A stretch of 64,000 nt of DNA from Defluviicoccus sp046348835 (GCA_046348835.1 JAXMDM010000003.1:1-64000); one strand, 5' to 3'; shown: positions 18,827 to 28,079, numbered from the stretch's first letter. Notes: generated by a model from the letters alone, not told the origin. Numbers and translations: made by a program.

Positions 18827-20011
18827 CTATCCGTGGTGCGTCCGCTGCTTCGGGACACACGCCCGATACTCGCGGTTGATGTTGCGGTAGAGGGCGTCGA
18901 GGGTCATGTTCTGCCGGACCCAGGCGAAGCCGTTGCGGCGGATTTCGTCGAAGCGGCCGGGGGTCCCGACCAGGTCGACGACGGCGTCGCAGAACTCCGC
19001 CCCGGTGGAGGCGAGATAGCCGGTCTTGCCGGGCTGGATCATGTCGGGGATGCCGCCCGCCGGATAGCCGATCACCGGCAGGCCGAGGCTCATCCCTTCC
19101 ATCACCACCCGCGGCAGCGGGTCCGGGATGTTGGAGGGAACGGCGATCACGTCGACGTTCTCGTAGATGGCCTCCAAACCGTGGCGCTCGTCGTCGAACC
19201 GGCAGATGCTTTCCAGGTGGTGCGACGCTACAGTGTTCTGCACCTCGCGGAAATAGTCGGCGTTGTTGGGCTGGACGCCGCCGCGCACAATGAGCCGAAT
19301 GTCGAGGCCGGCGGTGCGGCACTGGGCGATCCACTCCACCAGCATCCGCAGCCCCTTCAGCGGGCTGATCCGGCCGAGGAAGCCGATGGCGATCGGCCGG
19401 CCGGGCGGGTGGTCGGGCAGGGTGGTCAGCGGCACGTGCACGCCGTTGTGGATGATCCGTGCCTGCCTCGGCAACGCCTTCCCCGGCCAGCACGCCCGCG
19501 AGACCAGGATGATCCGCGACGCCAGAAGCTGGAAGAGGTGCCAGACCATGGCTTCCGTGCGGGTGTAGGGGATGTCGCGGATGTGGACGAAGACCGGCGG
19601 CGCCCCGAACAGTCGGGCGAGACAGGCGACCACGTGCACCTTCAGGCCGTTGCTGTGGATGATCTGGGCCTTCTCCTCGCCGGCGATGCGGGCGAGCTGG
19701 CGGGCCAGGCGGATGCTGTCGCGGAAACTGGTCAGCACCGAGCGCATCTTGAACGGACGGCGGACATCGGCGATGGCGCCGTAGGAAAAGGTCCTGAGCC
19801 CGGCGCCCAGTTGCGCCGCCCGCTCCGCCAGGGCGCCGTGGCCGGGCGTGGCCACCACCGCGTGGATCGCCGGGTTGGCGACCAGATCCATCAACGACTG
19901 CTCGGCACCGCCGACGAACTCCGTCGCCGGTGAGAGGAACAGAACGGTGACGCCGGCCGAGTGGGGGCCGTCCGCCGATCCGGGCGGTTCCGGTCCAGCA
20001 TTATCCAACAT
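18827..20011 (-). CDS. glycosyltransferase family 4
   Basis: A 394-residue GT-B fold transferase. The N-terminal Rossmann part shows VGGAEQSLMDLV and IIHSNGLKVHVVACL; the C-terminal donor-binding part shows GFLGRISPLKGL at about residue 228 and VVMEGMSLGLPVIGYPAGG at about 325-343, the EX7E-type nucleotide-sugar site. It probably adds a sugar in cell-surface glycan synthesis. Its start overlaps the end of the upstream sulfotransferase gene by 11 bases, so both are made from one transcript and may modify the same glycan. Confidence 0.9.
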   Translation of the reverse strand: MLDNAGPEPPGSADGPHSAGVTVLFLSPATEFVGGAEQSLMDLVANPAIHAVVATPGHGALAERAAQLGAGLRTFSYGAIADVRRPFKMRSVLTSFRDSIRLARQLARIAGEEKAQIIHSNGLKVHVVACLARLFGAPPVFVHIRDIPYTRTEAMVWHLFQLLASRIILVSRACWPGKALPRQARIIHNGVHVPLTTLPDHPPGRPIAIGFLGRISPLKGLRMLVEWIAQCRTAGLDIRLIVRGGVQPNNADYFREVQNTVASHHLESICRFDDERHGLEAIYENVDVIAVPSNIPDPLPRVVMEGMSLGLPVIGYPAGGIPDMIQPGKTGYLASTGAEFCDAVVDLVGTPGRFDEIRRNGFAWVRQNMTLDALYRNINREYRACVPKQRTHHG

Positions 20012-20930
20012 GGGCTACCCGCCCTCCCTCGTTCACCGGGTCCGTCACGCCGCGCAGATGAACGGACAGCTCCGGCATCGGCCGGCCTAAGAGCCGCTGC
20101 AGCCGCTCCAGGTCATCGGCAAACAGCGGGGCGAGGAACTCGATGCTGCGGCGGTCGAGGGCCGGTTTTTCGTCCCGCCGCAGCAGCAGCCGCTCCTTGA
20201 TCGCGCGGCGCAGCGGGTAGGGGAGCACCCGCACCGCCAGGCGCAGGGTCTGATTGCCGAGGAGGCGCCGGGCGGCCCCGTTGGCGGGGCGGGCGTAGGC
20301 GTTCTCCGCACCCCGCGGCGGCGGCAACAGGGCCGCATCGATGCCGAGGAAGGCGGCGATCCTGGCGCCGATATCCTCCGGCGAGCGGCGGATTTGATTG
20401 AACGACAGAATCATCACCCGCTCGCTGCCGAACACGTCCAAGTAGCGTTTCAGCGATTGGCAGTAGTACCCTAGATCCACATACAGACGGCAATGTTCCC
20501 AGCTTCTTACTTTTATCTTGCTATCTTCGAGCAAGGCTTCGTAGAAAGGCCGCCTCTGTACTCCTTCTCGCACATCCTTGAGATAATGGGAAAATGCCCG
20601 GTCCACCGGGTCCCGCAAGACGGCGATGATTCGCGCCGATGGCACGTCGCGGTGGATCCTTTCAGCCGCCCGATCGCTCCAGAGATAGGACGTGCTGGCG
20701 TCGCCGATGGCAAGGTGGTCGCCGGCCTGCTGGAATAGATGACGATACCCGTCTGTGGTCAGGATATGTGGAACGTGGCGGGAGCCGCGGCGCTGTGAAA
20801 CGCCGGAATAGTAATGAGGTTCCTTGGGCTCGCACATGAACACCTGAGGGTGGGCGCTTAACTGCCTGTGAAGCCAGGTCGTCCCGCCGCGGACCGTCCC
20901 GATGATGAAGAAATTCGGGATTGTTACCAT
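20001..20930 (-). CDS. PAPS-dependent sulfotransferase
   Basis: A 309-residue cytosolic-type sulfotransferase. The 5-prime phosphosulfate loop is GTVRGGTTWLHRQL at about residues 12-25, and the 3-prime phosphate-binding strand and loop is AVLRDPVDRAFSHY near residues 100-113. It transfers sulfate from PAPS to a glycan or lipid; the genes for PAPS synthesis are at 43.5-46.3 kb. It overlaps the following glycosyltransferase gene. The 5-prime third and the upstream intergenic region are AT-richer than the surroundings, a sign of possible transfer. Confidence 0.88.
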   Translation of the reverse strand: MVTIPNFFIIGTVRGGTTWLHRQLSAHPQVFMCEPKEPHYYSGVSQRRGSRHVPHILTTDGYRHLFQQAGDHLAIGDASTSYLWSDRAAERIHRDVPSARIIAVLRDPVDRAFSHYLKDVREGVQRRPFYEALLEDSKIKVRSWEHCRLYVDLGYYCQSLKRYLDVFGSERVMILSFNQIRRSPEDIGARIAAFLGIDAALLPPPRGAENAYARPANGAARRLLGNQTLRLAVRVLPYPLRRAIKERLLLRRDEKPALDRRSIEFLAPLFADDLERLQRLLGRPMPELSVHLRGVTDPVNEGGRVAHVG

Positions 20931-21207
20931 GCCACATCCAATAACCGCACACCGACATGGCTCGGCGACGACCGGCGCCGCGATCGTCGAGGCGCATATA
21001 CTGTATCACAACTAATACGAGTATTAAAGTAAATTAATCGGTTATCCATCTTTGGCGCCGATCGATCAACGGCTGGCGATCACCCGCCACACCACCACTA
21101 CGGATAGGCTGCAAAGACGAGAAAAGTTCCAATCTAAATCGCACGGCGTCGAGCCGGCGAACGATGGCCGGCGCAAGGACGGCCTCAAGGGACGGGAGAA
21201 ACCAGGG

Positions 21208-21560
21208 ATGCCCTACGTGGATGGATTTGTGGCGGCGGTGCCGACCGCCAATCGCGAGCGCTTTCGCGCCCATGCCGAGGCGGCGGCGGTGGTGTTCAAG
21301 GAGTGCGGCGCTCTGAAGGTGGTGGAGTGCTGGGGGATGACGTGCCGGAAGGGGAGGTGACCTCCTTCCCCATGGCGGTCAAGCGCAAGGAGGACGAGAC
21401 GGTGATCTTCTCCTGGATCGTCTGGCCGTCCCGGCAAGTGCGGGACGCGGCGATGGAGAAGATCATGGCCGATCCGCGGCTGAAGCCCGACGTCAATCCG
21501 ATGCCGTTCGACGGCAAACGGCTGATCTACGGCGGCTTCGACGTCCTCGTCGAGGCCTGA
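21208..21560 (+). pseudogene. DUF1428 family protein, frameshifted
   Basis: The first part, MPYVDGFVAAVPTANRERFR and on to ALKVVECWG (residues about 1-43), and the second part in another frame, DDVPEGEVTSFPMAVKRKED to KRLIYGGFDVLVEA, together make one complete DUF1428 protein of about 117 residues. The break falls in a run of five G at 21332-21336; six G would restore the frame. Either the gene is a recent pseudogene, a phase-variable tract, or there is a sequencing error in the homopolymer. No longer intact copy is present in the window. Confidence 0.85.
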
Positions 21561-22002
21561 CCGCGGCGGACCGGGACTTGACGCCAGCGGACGCAGCGGA
21601 TATGTTCTCGTTTGGTTCTTACGGCGTCCGGATCTGCCGAGTCGGCATATCGGCATGAAAGGAGCTATCGCATGTCGACTGAATGTCGGCCGGTCGCAGA
21701 AAGGGGGTAGCTCACCCCGGATGACTTGGCGCCGACTCGATGACGACCTCCCGGCGATGGCCGTGCGACGGGGCCATGGGGCGTTGGAACGGAGCATCGG
21801 AAGGGCTGACCGGGCGCGTCGGGTTGGCGTATACCCCCCGGCGCCGTGCAGAGGCGGCATGCCCTTCCCGGTTGGCGGCGGGGCCTCGGCCGGGGGATCG
21901 CATCTTCCGGATGGCCTTGCCGCCGCCGTCTGCGGATCCTATAAGCCGGCAGCCGGGTGAAACGGCCGGCGCGGGCCGGCGAAGAAGGGGTCACGGCGCC
22001 GC
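21561..22002. other. intergenic region, nothing recognised
   Basis: This 440-base gap before lgt contains only high-GC open frames with no family resemblance, no convincing ribosome sites and no RNA gene that I can recognise. The promoter of lgt presumably lies here. Confidence 0.4.
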
Positions 22003-22815
22003 ATGTCCTTCGTCATCGCCTATCCGGCGATCGACCCGGTCCTCCTCGAGATCGGGCCGTTCGCCATCCGCTGGTATGCCCTCGCCTATCTGGCCGGCAT
22101 CCTCCTCGGTTGGCGCTGGGGGCGCTGGCTCGCCGGCCATTCGCCGCATCTGGCGAAGCCGGAGGACGTGGACGATTTCGTCGTCTGGGCGACCCTCGGC
22201 ATCGTTCTCGGCGGTCGCCTCGGCTACGTGCTGTTCTACCGGCCCCTCTACTATCTGGGGAACCCGCTGGAGGCGCTGCAGATCTGGCACGGCGGCATGT
22301 CGTTTCACGGCGGCCTGCTGGGGGTGGTGGTCGCCGGCTGCCTGTTCTGCCGCAACCGCCGCATCCCGACGCTGGCGTTCGCCGACCTGATCTTCTGTGC
22401 GACACCCTTCGGCCTGTTCTTCGGTCGCATCGCCAACTTCATCAATGGCGAGCTGGTGGGGCGGGTGACGGACGTGCCGTGGGCGATGGTCTTCCCCCAT
22501 TACGGGCCGCTGCCGCGCCATCCGAGCCAGCTTTACCAGGCGGCGCTGGAAGGGGTGGTGCTGTTCCTCGTCCTCTTTCTGCTTTGGCGGCAGGCGGCGG
22601 TGCGCAACCGTCCGGGCTGGCTGTCCGGCGCCTTCCTCGTCGGCTACGGTGTCCTCCGCAGCACCGGCGAGCTGTTCCGGGAGCCGGACGCCCACATCGG
22701 CTTCCTCTGGGGCTGGCTGACCATGGGCCAGCTGTTGTCGCTGCCGCTGATCGTCGTTGGCCTGTGGCTGATCTGGCGGGCGCAGCGGCGACCGCCGGCC
22801 GCTGCCGGGCCGTGA
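22003..22815 (+). CDS. lgt: prolipoprotein diacylglyceryl transferase
   Basis: A 270-residue polytopic membrane enzyme that attaches diacylglycerol to the lipobox cysteine of prolipoproteins, the first step of lipoprotein maturation. Family motifs seen are HGGMSFHGGLLG (about residues 90-101) and the Lgt signature FGRIANFINGELVGR (about 137-151). It serves the several predicted lipoproteins in this window. The next gene starts 34 bases downstream on the same strand, so they probably share a transcript. Confidence 0.97.
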   Translation: MSFVIAYPAIDPVLLEIGPFAIRWYALAYLAGILLGWRWGRWLAGHSPHLAKPEDVDDFVVWATLGIVLGGRLGYVLFYRPLYYLGNPLEALQIWHGGMSFHGGLLGVVVAGCLFCRNRRIPTLAFADLIFCATPFGLFFGRIANFINGELVGRVTDVPWAMVFPHYGPLPRHPSQLYQAALEGVVLFLVLFLLWRQAAVRNRPGWLSGAFLVGYGVLRSTGELFREPDAHIGFLWGWLTMGQLLSLPLIVVGLWLIWRAQRRPPAAAGP

Positions 22816-22849
22816 TCCGGTCCCGCCGCCGGCGGCGCAGGGCGCGGGG

Positions 22850-23959
22850 GTGAGCGGGCTGCCCGCCCGCTTGCGTGAGCGGATCGCAGGCGAGGGGCCG
22901 CTCAGGCTCGACGCCTTCATCACCGCCTGTCTCGCCGATCCGGAGGCCGGTTATTACCGGCAGCGGCAGGCGATCGGCGCCGCGGCGGATTTCATCACCG
23001 CTCCCGAGATCAGCCAGGTCTTCGGCGAACTGGTCGGGCTGTGGGCGGCGGCGGTGTGGGAACGGTTGGGCCGACCGGATCCGGTGCAACTGGTGGAGCT
23101 GGGTCCGGGCCGGGGGACGCTGATCGCCGACGCGCTGCGGGCGATGGCGACGGCGATGCCGGCGCTCACCGCCGCGCTTCGTCTGACCCTGGTGGAGACC
23201 AGCCCCCGCCAGCGCGCCGCCCAGGAAAGCGCTCTGGCCCCCAGCCTGGCCGAGGGGCGGATGGCGACGCCGCAATGGCGGGAGCGGTTCGACCAGGCGG
23301 CGGAGGGTCCGTTGATCCTCATCGCCAACGAATTCTTCGATGCGCTGCCGATCCGTCAATTCGTCTACGGCCGGGCGGGCTGGCGGGAGCGCCGGGTGGG
23401 GCTCGCCCCGGCCGGCGACGGCTTCGCCTTCGTCCTCGCCGAGGCGCCGCCGCCGCCGTTGCCGGCCGCCCTTGTCGACGCCGCCGCCGGGGATCTGGTG
23501 GAGCTGGCGGCGGAAGCCGATGATCTTGCCGCCGCCATCGCCCGGCGCATCGTCGCCGCCGGCGGTGCCGCCCTGATCGTCGATTATGGGCACGGCCGGC
23601 CGGCCTTCGGCGACACCCTGCAGGCCGTCGCCGGTCACCGCTACGCCGATCCGCTCGCCGCCCCGGGCGAGGCCGATCTGTCCCACCACGTGGACTTCGC
23701 CGCCCTCGCCGCCGCCGCCCGCGGTGCCGGCGCCGCCGTCCACGGTCCGATCCCCCAAGGCCTGTTCCTCGCCCGCCTCGGCGCCCTGGAGCGGGGCGAG
23801 ATGCTGGCCCGGGCGGCGCCGGGGCGGGCGCAAGAGATCGACCAGGCGCTCCGCCGTCTCATCCATCCCCGCCGCATGGGCGAGCTGTTCAAGGCCCTCG
23901 CCATCGCCGATCCGCGGCTGCCGCCGCCCCCCGGCTTCGCCCCCCACTCAGGGCGATGA
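22850..23959 (+). CDS. MidA/NDUFAF7-like SAM-dependent methyltransferase
   Basis: A 369-residue class I methyltransferase homologous to mitochondrial NDUFAF7 (MidA), which methylates an arginine of a complex I subunit. Seen: the N-terminal block FITAPEISQVFGELVG, the SAM-binding motif LVELGPGRGTL at about residues 82-92, and IANEFFDALPIRQF at about 159-172. The start is a GTG at 22850. It follows lgt closely, a common alphaproteobacterial arrangement. Confidence 0.93.
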   Translation: MSGLPARLRERIAGEGPLRLDAFITACLADPEAGYYRQRQAIGAAADFITAPEISQVFGELVGLWAAAVWERLGRPDPVQLVELGPGRGTLIADALRAMATAMPALTAALRLTLVETSPRQRAAQESALAPSLAEGRMATPQWRERFDQAAEGPLILIANEFFDALPIRQFVYGRAGWRERRVGLAPAGDGFAFVLAEAPPPPLPAALVDAAAGDLVELAAEADDLAAAIARRIVAAGGAALIVDYGHGRPAFGDTLQAVAGHRYADPLAAPGEADLSHHVDFAALAAAARGAGAAVHGPIPQGLFLARLGALERGEMLARAAPGRAQEIDQALRRLIHPRRMGELFKALAIADPRLPPPPGFAPHSGR

Positions 23960-24059
23960 GGCGGGGCGATGAGGTCGGCGGCGTTTGGCGCTACACTCGC
24001 CGGCGAAGCCGGTGGCGACGAACCGGCGCGGCATAATCCGCGGATAAGGTGAGGGAACG

Positions 24060-24584
24060 ATGCATTATTCACTGGATGGGGTGCGGGTCGAGACGGTCGG
24101 GGAGGATTACTGGATCGCGCCGACGGCGGCGGTGATCGGCAAGGTGAGGCTGGAGCGCAATGCCAGCGTCTGGTGGGGAGCGGTGCTGCGCGGCGACAAC
24201 GAGCTGATCACCGTCGGCGAGAACTCCAACGTTCAGGATTGTTCGGTGTTGCACACCGACCCCGGTTTCCCGCTCACCATCGGGCCGAACGTGACCATCG
24301 GCCACCTGGTCATGCTGCACGGCTGCACCATCGGCGAAGGCAGCCTGATCGGCATCGGCTCGGTCATCCTCAACGGCACCCGCATCGGCAAGAACTGCCT
24401 GATCGGCGCCAAGACCCTCTTGGGGGAGGGCAAGGACATCCCCGACAACTCGGTGGTGATGGGCGCTCCCGGCCGGGTGGTCCGGCAGGTGTCCGCCGAC
24501 GCCCTCGCCCACATGGCCCACGGTGTCGAGCACTACGTGGCCAACTGGCGCCGGTACAAGGCCGGGCTGGTGGCGGAAGGCTGA
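24060..24584 (+). CDS. gamma-carbonic anhydrase-like hexapeptide-repeat protein
   Basis: A 174-residue left-handed beta-helix protein of the YrdA/PaaY/CaiE group. Hexapeptide turns are visible from about residue 20 to 130, and the zinc-binding histidines fit H62 region (VLHTDPGF), GHLVMLHGC near 80-90. Family members are gamma-class carbonic anhydrases or thioesterase-like proteins; the exact activity is not certain. ATG at 24060, preceded by GAGGGAACG. Confidence 0.92.
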   Translation: MHYSLDGVRVETVGEDYWIAPTAAVIGKVRLERNASVWWGAVLRGDNELITVGENSNVQDCSVLHTDPGFPLTIGPNVTIGHLVMLHGCTIGEGSLIGIGSVILNGTRIGKNCLIGAKTLLGEGKDIPDNSVVMGAPGRVVRQVSADALAHMAHGVEHYVANWRRYKAGLVAEG

Positions 24585-24707
24585 GCGCAGCCGGGCCGGG
24601 GCGGGGGCACGGATCGCCGCCATCCGGCTCGCAAAGCGGCACCGCCTTCCCACCTTAGGCGGGGGCGGGCAGCGTCCGCGTCCGCGGCAAGATCAAGGGA
24701 GGAGAGC

Positions 24708-25127
24708 ATGGAAGTCCTATACAGAACCCAGGCGACGGCCAAGGGCGGCCGCGACGGCGGCCGTTCGACGTCGGCGGATGGGGTGCTCGACGTCAAGCTG
24801 GCGATGCCGAAGGAGTTGGGCGGGCCGGGCGGAGCGGCAACCAACCCGGAGCAGCTGTTCGCCGCCGGTTATGCCGCCTGCTTCCTGTCGGCGATCAAGT
24901 TCGTCGCCGGCCAGGAGAAGGTGAAGCTGAGCGACGATTCCACCGTCACCGCCGAGGTGGGGATCGGCCAGATTCCGGGCGGCTTCGGCCTCGACATCGG
25001 GCTGAAGGCGCACCTGCCCGGCCTCGACGCCGCCACGGCACGGGGCCTGGTGGAAAAGGCGCACACCGTCTGCCCCTATTCCAACGCCACCCGCAACAAC
25101 ATCGACGTCCGCCTGGACGTGGTGTGA
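24708..25127 (+). CDS. ohr: organic hydroperoxide resistance protein Ohr
   Basis: A 139-residue OsmC/Ohr-family peroxidase that reduces organic hydroperoxides. The two redox cysteines are seen in GYAACFLSAI (near residue 63) and HTVCPYSNATRNN (near residue 125), the Ohr rather than OsmC pattern. GGGAGGAG precedes the ATG. No MarR-type OhrR gene is adjacent. Confidence 0.95.
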   Translation: MEVLYRTQATAKGGRDGGRSTSADGVLDVKLAMPKELGGPGGAATNPEQLFAAGYAACFLSAIKFVAGQEKVKLSDDSTVTAEVGIGQIPGGFGLDIGLKAHLPGLDAATARGLVEKAHTVCPYSNATRNNIDVRLDVV

Positions 25128-25147
25128 CCCGTCCCACCGGTGCCCAT

Positions 25148-25178
25148 GAAAAGCGGGGATGGGTAGCCCCATCCCCGC
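25148..25178 (-). terminator. terminator between ohr and the crystallin-like gene
   Basis: On the minus strand GCGGGGATGGGG, a short loop and CCCATCCCCGC are followed by TTTTC. It ends the minus-strand gene at 25204-25764; lying between convergent genes it may also serve ohr. Confidence 0.7.
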
Positions 25179-25203
25179 CGATGATTGATGACCCGTTCGA
25201 CCG

Positions 25204-25764
25204 CTATCGCCGCAACTGCTTTGATTCCGTATTGTTGTTCCAGAACGCCGGGAAGGTGGCGCAGTTCGGCTTGCAGCGCCAGCCGAGGCCGGTGAGGAAG
25301 ATGCCCGGGTAGTTGTCATTCTTCCTGCAACCGCTGAAGGCCTTCGTCGACGACGACCAGTTGGGCCGAGGGACAACATTGAACGTGTAAAAGTAGCCGA
25401 AGCAGCCAAAGGGGTTGCTCGTATAGTAAATAACGCTCCCGCCGCGGTAACGCGGGTTGTTCCAGTCAATGGCGAGTGTCGTTAACTCGGGCGCGGCATC
25501 GGCTTCCGTAAACGTCTCTGGAGTCAGCCCTTCCTTAACCGGGGCGCCGGTTCCTGCGGCGACCGCCTCGGCAAAGGTATCAAAGCAACCGAGATCCCTG
25601 GTTTTCGACATTTTCGCGCCGTCTTCGACCGGGTCGACCAGGACGGCGCAATTTTCGCCGGTGTTAACCGGGGCCGTCGCCGGCAGTTCTTCCGCCACGG
25701 CTCTTCCCGTCAACCCAACGGCGACGGTTCCCGCCATGATTGCCATAGTCATACTGCGTAGCAT
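25204..25764 (-). CDS. secreted beta/gamma-crystallin-like protein
   Basis: A 186-residue protein with a signal peptide (residues 1 to about 24, ending GRAVA). The mature part begins with CAVLVDPV and LGCFDTFAEAVAAGTG, then YRGGSVIYYTSNPFGCFGYF and a second block ending CKPNCATFPAFWNNNTES. This layout resembles small secreted proteins of the beta/gamma-crystallin or I36 inhibitor type that are best known from actinobacteria. It has six or more Cys, fitting disulfides. Its GC is visibly lower than its neighbours, so it may be acquired. The function is unknown; a role as a secreted inhibitor or surface-stable protein is inference. Confidence 0.65.
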   Translation of the reverse strand: MLRSMTMAIMAGTVAVGLTGRAVAEELPATAPVNTGENCAVLVDPVEDGAKMSKTRDLGCFDTFAEAVAAGTGAPVKEGLTPETFTEADAAPELTTLAIDWNNPRYRGGSVIYYTSNPFGCFGYFYTFNVVPRPNWSSSTKAFSGCRKNDNYPGIFLTGLGWRCKPNCATFPAFWNNNTESKQLRR

Positions 25765-25959
25765 TGAGCGAACTCCCTACAAGACAAGCAAACACTATTT
25801 TAGGAAACGCGCATATGTTTGTTTAGAAAACACGCATATTTTCCCTATATTATAACGCAATGCATTTGCAGCTTCTCGCCCCAATTGGGGTTATGGGAAC
25901 GTTTTTCCTGATTGCCGACCAAGCCTCGGCGGCGGCGGCAAGACCAGCGCACGCCAATG

Positions 25960-27273
25960 CTACGGCAGGCGGCGGCGAAGACGGCTCGGGCGGCGCGCCG
26001 TCCGCGCCAGCGCCAAGGCACCGTTGCGCAGGACGAAGGCGGTTCGGCCGGCGAAGCCCAGTTCCTGTTCGTAGGCCAGCTTCAGGGTCGCCCGCAGGCC
26101 GGTGATGCCCTCGGCGGCGGCATCGTGGAAGCGGCGGGCGGTGAGCTGCCAGAGCGGGCTGATCAACAGGCTGAGGGCGATCACGGCGATGGCGAGCCGC
26201 TTGTCGTCGCGGCTGAGGAGGCCGGCGCTGGCCGCCAGCGTGCACAGCACGAAGGAGAACTCGCCGACCTGGCCCATGATCACCCCGGCGGGGAAGGCCC
26301 GCTCCCACGGCTCGCCCAACAGATGCAGCACGGCGATGTTGATGGTCGTCTTGACGCCGACGATGAGGGCGAGCCAGCCCATGACGGTGAAGAACGATTG
26401 GGCGAGGAAGTCGAGGTCGAGGAGCAACCCGACCGAGAGGAAGAAGACCACCATCAGGATGCTCTGGATCGGCAGGGTTGCCCGGATCGTTGCCGCCCGG
26501 TCGGTGGAGTTGCCGATCAGCAGGCCGGCGAGAAAGGCGCCGAAGGCGGTGGACAGGCCGGCGGCACCGGTCGCCGCGGCGGCACTGAAGCAGAAGGCGA
26601 TGGCGGCGAGCGGCACCAGATCGCTCTTCCCCTTCAGCCAGCGATGGGTCGGCAGGGTCAGCCGCTGGCGGCGGCTGAGGGTCCAGATGAAGGCGACGAT
26701 CACCACCACCGCCACCCCCAGCTTCACCAGCACGACCGTATCGAAGCCGCCGCCGCGGGCGCTGAGGGCGCCGATGGTGATCAGCATCGGCACCACCGCC
26801 AGATCCTGGGCGATGAGCACGCCGACGGTGATCCGGCCGATCTCGCTGCGCAGCTCGCCCAGATCGGCCAGCATCTTGACGGCGACGGCGGTGGAACTGA
26901 GGGAGATGATGAAGCCGAAGACGATCCCGGTCTCGACGCCTTTGCCGCGGAGCCAGGTGACGCCGCTGGCGAAGGCGACGCAGGCGGCGACCTGCAGCAG
27001 CGTGCACAGGACCGCGGTGCGCAGGACCGAGACGAAGGCGCGCAGGCTCAGTTCCATGCCGATCAGGAACAGCAGCATGATCACGCCCAGTTCGGCCAGC
27101 GTATTGATGTTGGCGGTCTTGTGGATCAGGCCGAGGCCGTCGCCGCCGAGGGCGATGCCGGCGAGGATGTAGCCGACGATGGCGGGTTGCCGCAACCGGG
27201 TAAGCACCAGGCCGCCGATGACGGCGATCGAGGCGACGAGGGCGATGCCGGTAAGATCGCTGCCGTGCTCCAT
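25960..27273 (-). CDS. CPA2-family cation:proton antiporter (KefB-like, no RCK domain)
   Basis: A 437-residue polytopic protein with about 12 membrane segments, the Na/H exchanger domain of the CPA2 (KefB/GerN) family. Seen: RQPAIVGYILAGIALGG near residue 28, SLSSTAVAVKML near 117, GVLIAQDLAVVPML near 140 with the conserved ion-binding Asp, and GAFLAGLLIGNS near 245. The cytoplasmic nucleotide-binding TrkA-N domain of KefB is absent. The start is placed at 27273; the frame is open to 27489 but that extension does not resemble the family. It diverges from the Tyr-rich protein gene. Confidence 0.9.
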   Translation of the reverse strand: MEHGSDLTGIALVASIAVIGGLVLTRLRQPAIVGYILAGIALGGDGLGLIHKTANINTLAELGVIMLLFLIGMELSLRAFVSVLRTAVLCTLLQVAACVAFASGVTWLRGKGVETGIVFGFIISLSSTAVAVKMLADLGELRSEIGRITVGVLIAQDLAVVPMLITIGALSARGGGFDTVVLVKLGVAVVVIVAFIWTLSRRQRLTLPTHRWLKGKSDLVPLAAIAFCFSAAAATGAAGLSTAFGAFLAGLLIGNSTDRAATIRATLPIQSILMVVFFLSVGLLLDLDFLAQSFFTVMGWLALIVGVKTTINIAVLHLLGEPWERAFPAGVIMGQVGEFSFVLCTLAASAGLLSRDDKRLAIAVIALSLLISPLWQLTARRFHDAAAEGITGLRATLKLAYEQELGFAGRTAFVLRNGALALARTARRPSRLRRRLP

Positions 27274-27555
27274 TGCCGACGACCTTTGCGCTGGGATGCT
27301 ACCGCGGTTTCGCCCGTCCGCTCGGCCGGGGTCAAGCTTAGATCGCTCGGCCGGCCGGCGCCCGGGGCGATCGCGGGCCGGTGCGGGCCGCGGCTTCACC
27401 CGCCGCCGGCCGCCCACCTTCGGGTGCGCGGCAGAAAACGCGCATAGATCGCTGGCATCGACCAGGCGGCGTGTCATGCTTGTACGCATGATTAAAAAAC
27501 GTTAACATTATAACTGGGAGTATTGGGAGTAACCCAAGCGGGGGAGTATAGGCCC

Positions 27556-27939
27556 ATGGATGGGGTATTTTCGAAGCGCGCGTCCGCGAAAAGAATAGCG
27601 GCAGCCGCAGCAACGGTCCTGGCGACGTTATCTTTTACACTACTGGCCGACTCCTCGGCGTCGGCGTCGAATCCGCTGATGAAGTCATCCGATCGGATCC
27701 AGGTGCTTTCGGATGGGGAGCTCAGTAACGTAAAAGGGTCGGGGGCGTACGCCGATTACTATGGATACTACGGTTACCTGAACGCCTATTACGCATACCA
27801 ATACTCATATCTTGGGCGATATTATTACGCGTCTAATAGCGCCGAATCTACCAACGCTTACTACAATGCGTACCAGTACTCATATCAGGCGTATATAAAC
27901 AACGTGTATGCCTACGTTTACTCGTATTACGGTTACTAA
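27556..27939 (+). CDS. secreted tyrosine-rich protein with LSDxEL leader-like motif
   Basis: A 127-residue protein in three parts. Residues 1-38 look like a Sec signal peptide (KRIAAAAATVLATLSFTLLA, then SASA). Residues 48-63 carry IQVLSDGELSNVKGSG, reminiscent of the LSDxEL..V.G leader motif found before double-glycine-type cleavage sites. Residues 65-127 are 26 Tyr out of 63 (41 percent), with a near repeat NAYYAYQYSYLG / NAYYNAYQYSYQ and almost no charge. It could be a fibre or adhesive subunit or a peptide precursor; neither is proven. GGGGGAG sits nine bases before the ATG at 27556. GC is lower than its neighbours. An outer-membrane protein gene follows at 140 bases and a C39-type peptidase gene faces it. 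Confidence 0.75.
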   Translation: MDGVFSKRASAKRIAAAAATVLATLSFTLLADSSASASNPLMKSSDRIQVLSDGELSNVKGSGAYADYYGYYGYLNAYYAYQYSYLGRYYYASNSAESTNAYYNAYQYSYQAYINNVYAYVYSYYGY

Positions 27940-28079
27940 CCGCACAGGCGATCGGTAAACGTCGGAGCGGCGGCATCGGCCTCCGGGGGGGGCAGGGGAT
28001 CGTCGACTGCGCCCATCGCCAGCCGCGGTGGGCGCAGCCGCGCACCGCCCCCATTTGCCAGCCGCCGGCGGTCAGATCG

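Noticed and set aside
25912..27447. 511-codon open frame opposite the CPA2 antiporter
   Set aside because: Antisense shadow, mostly Gly/Ala/Asp/Glu low complexity, opposite a clear membrane transporter.
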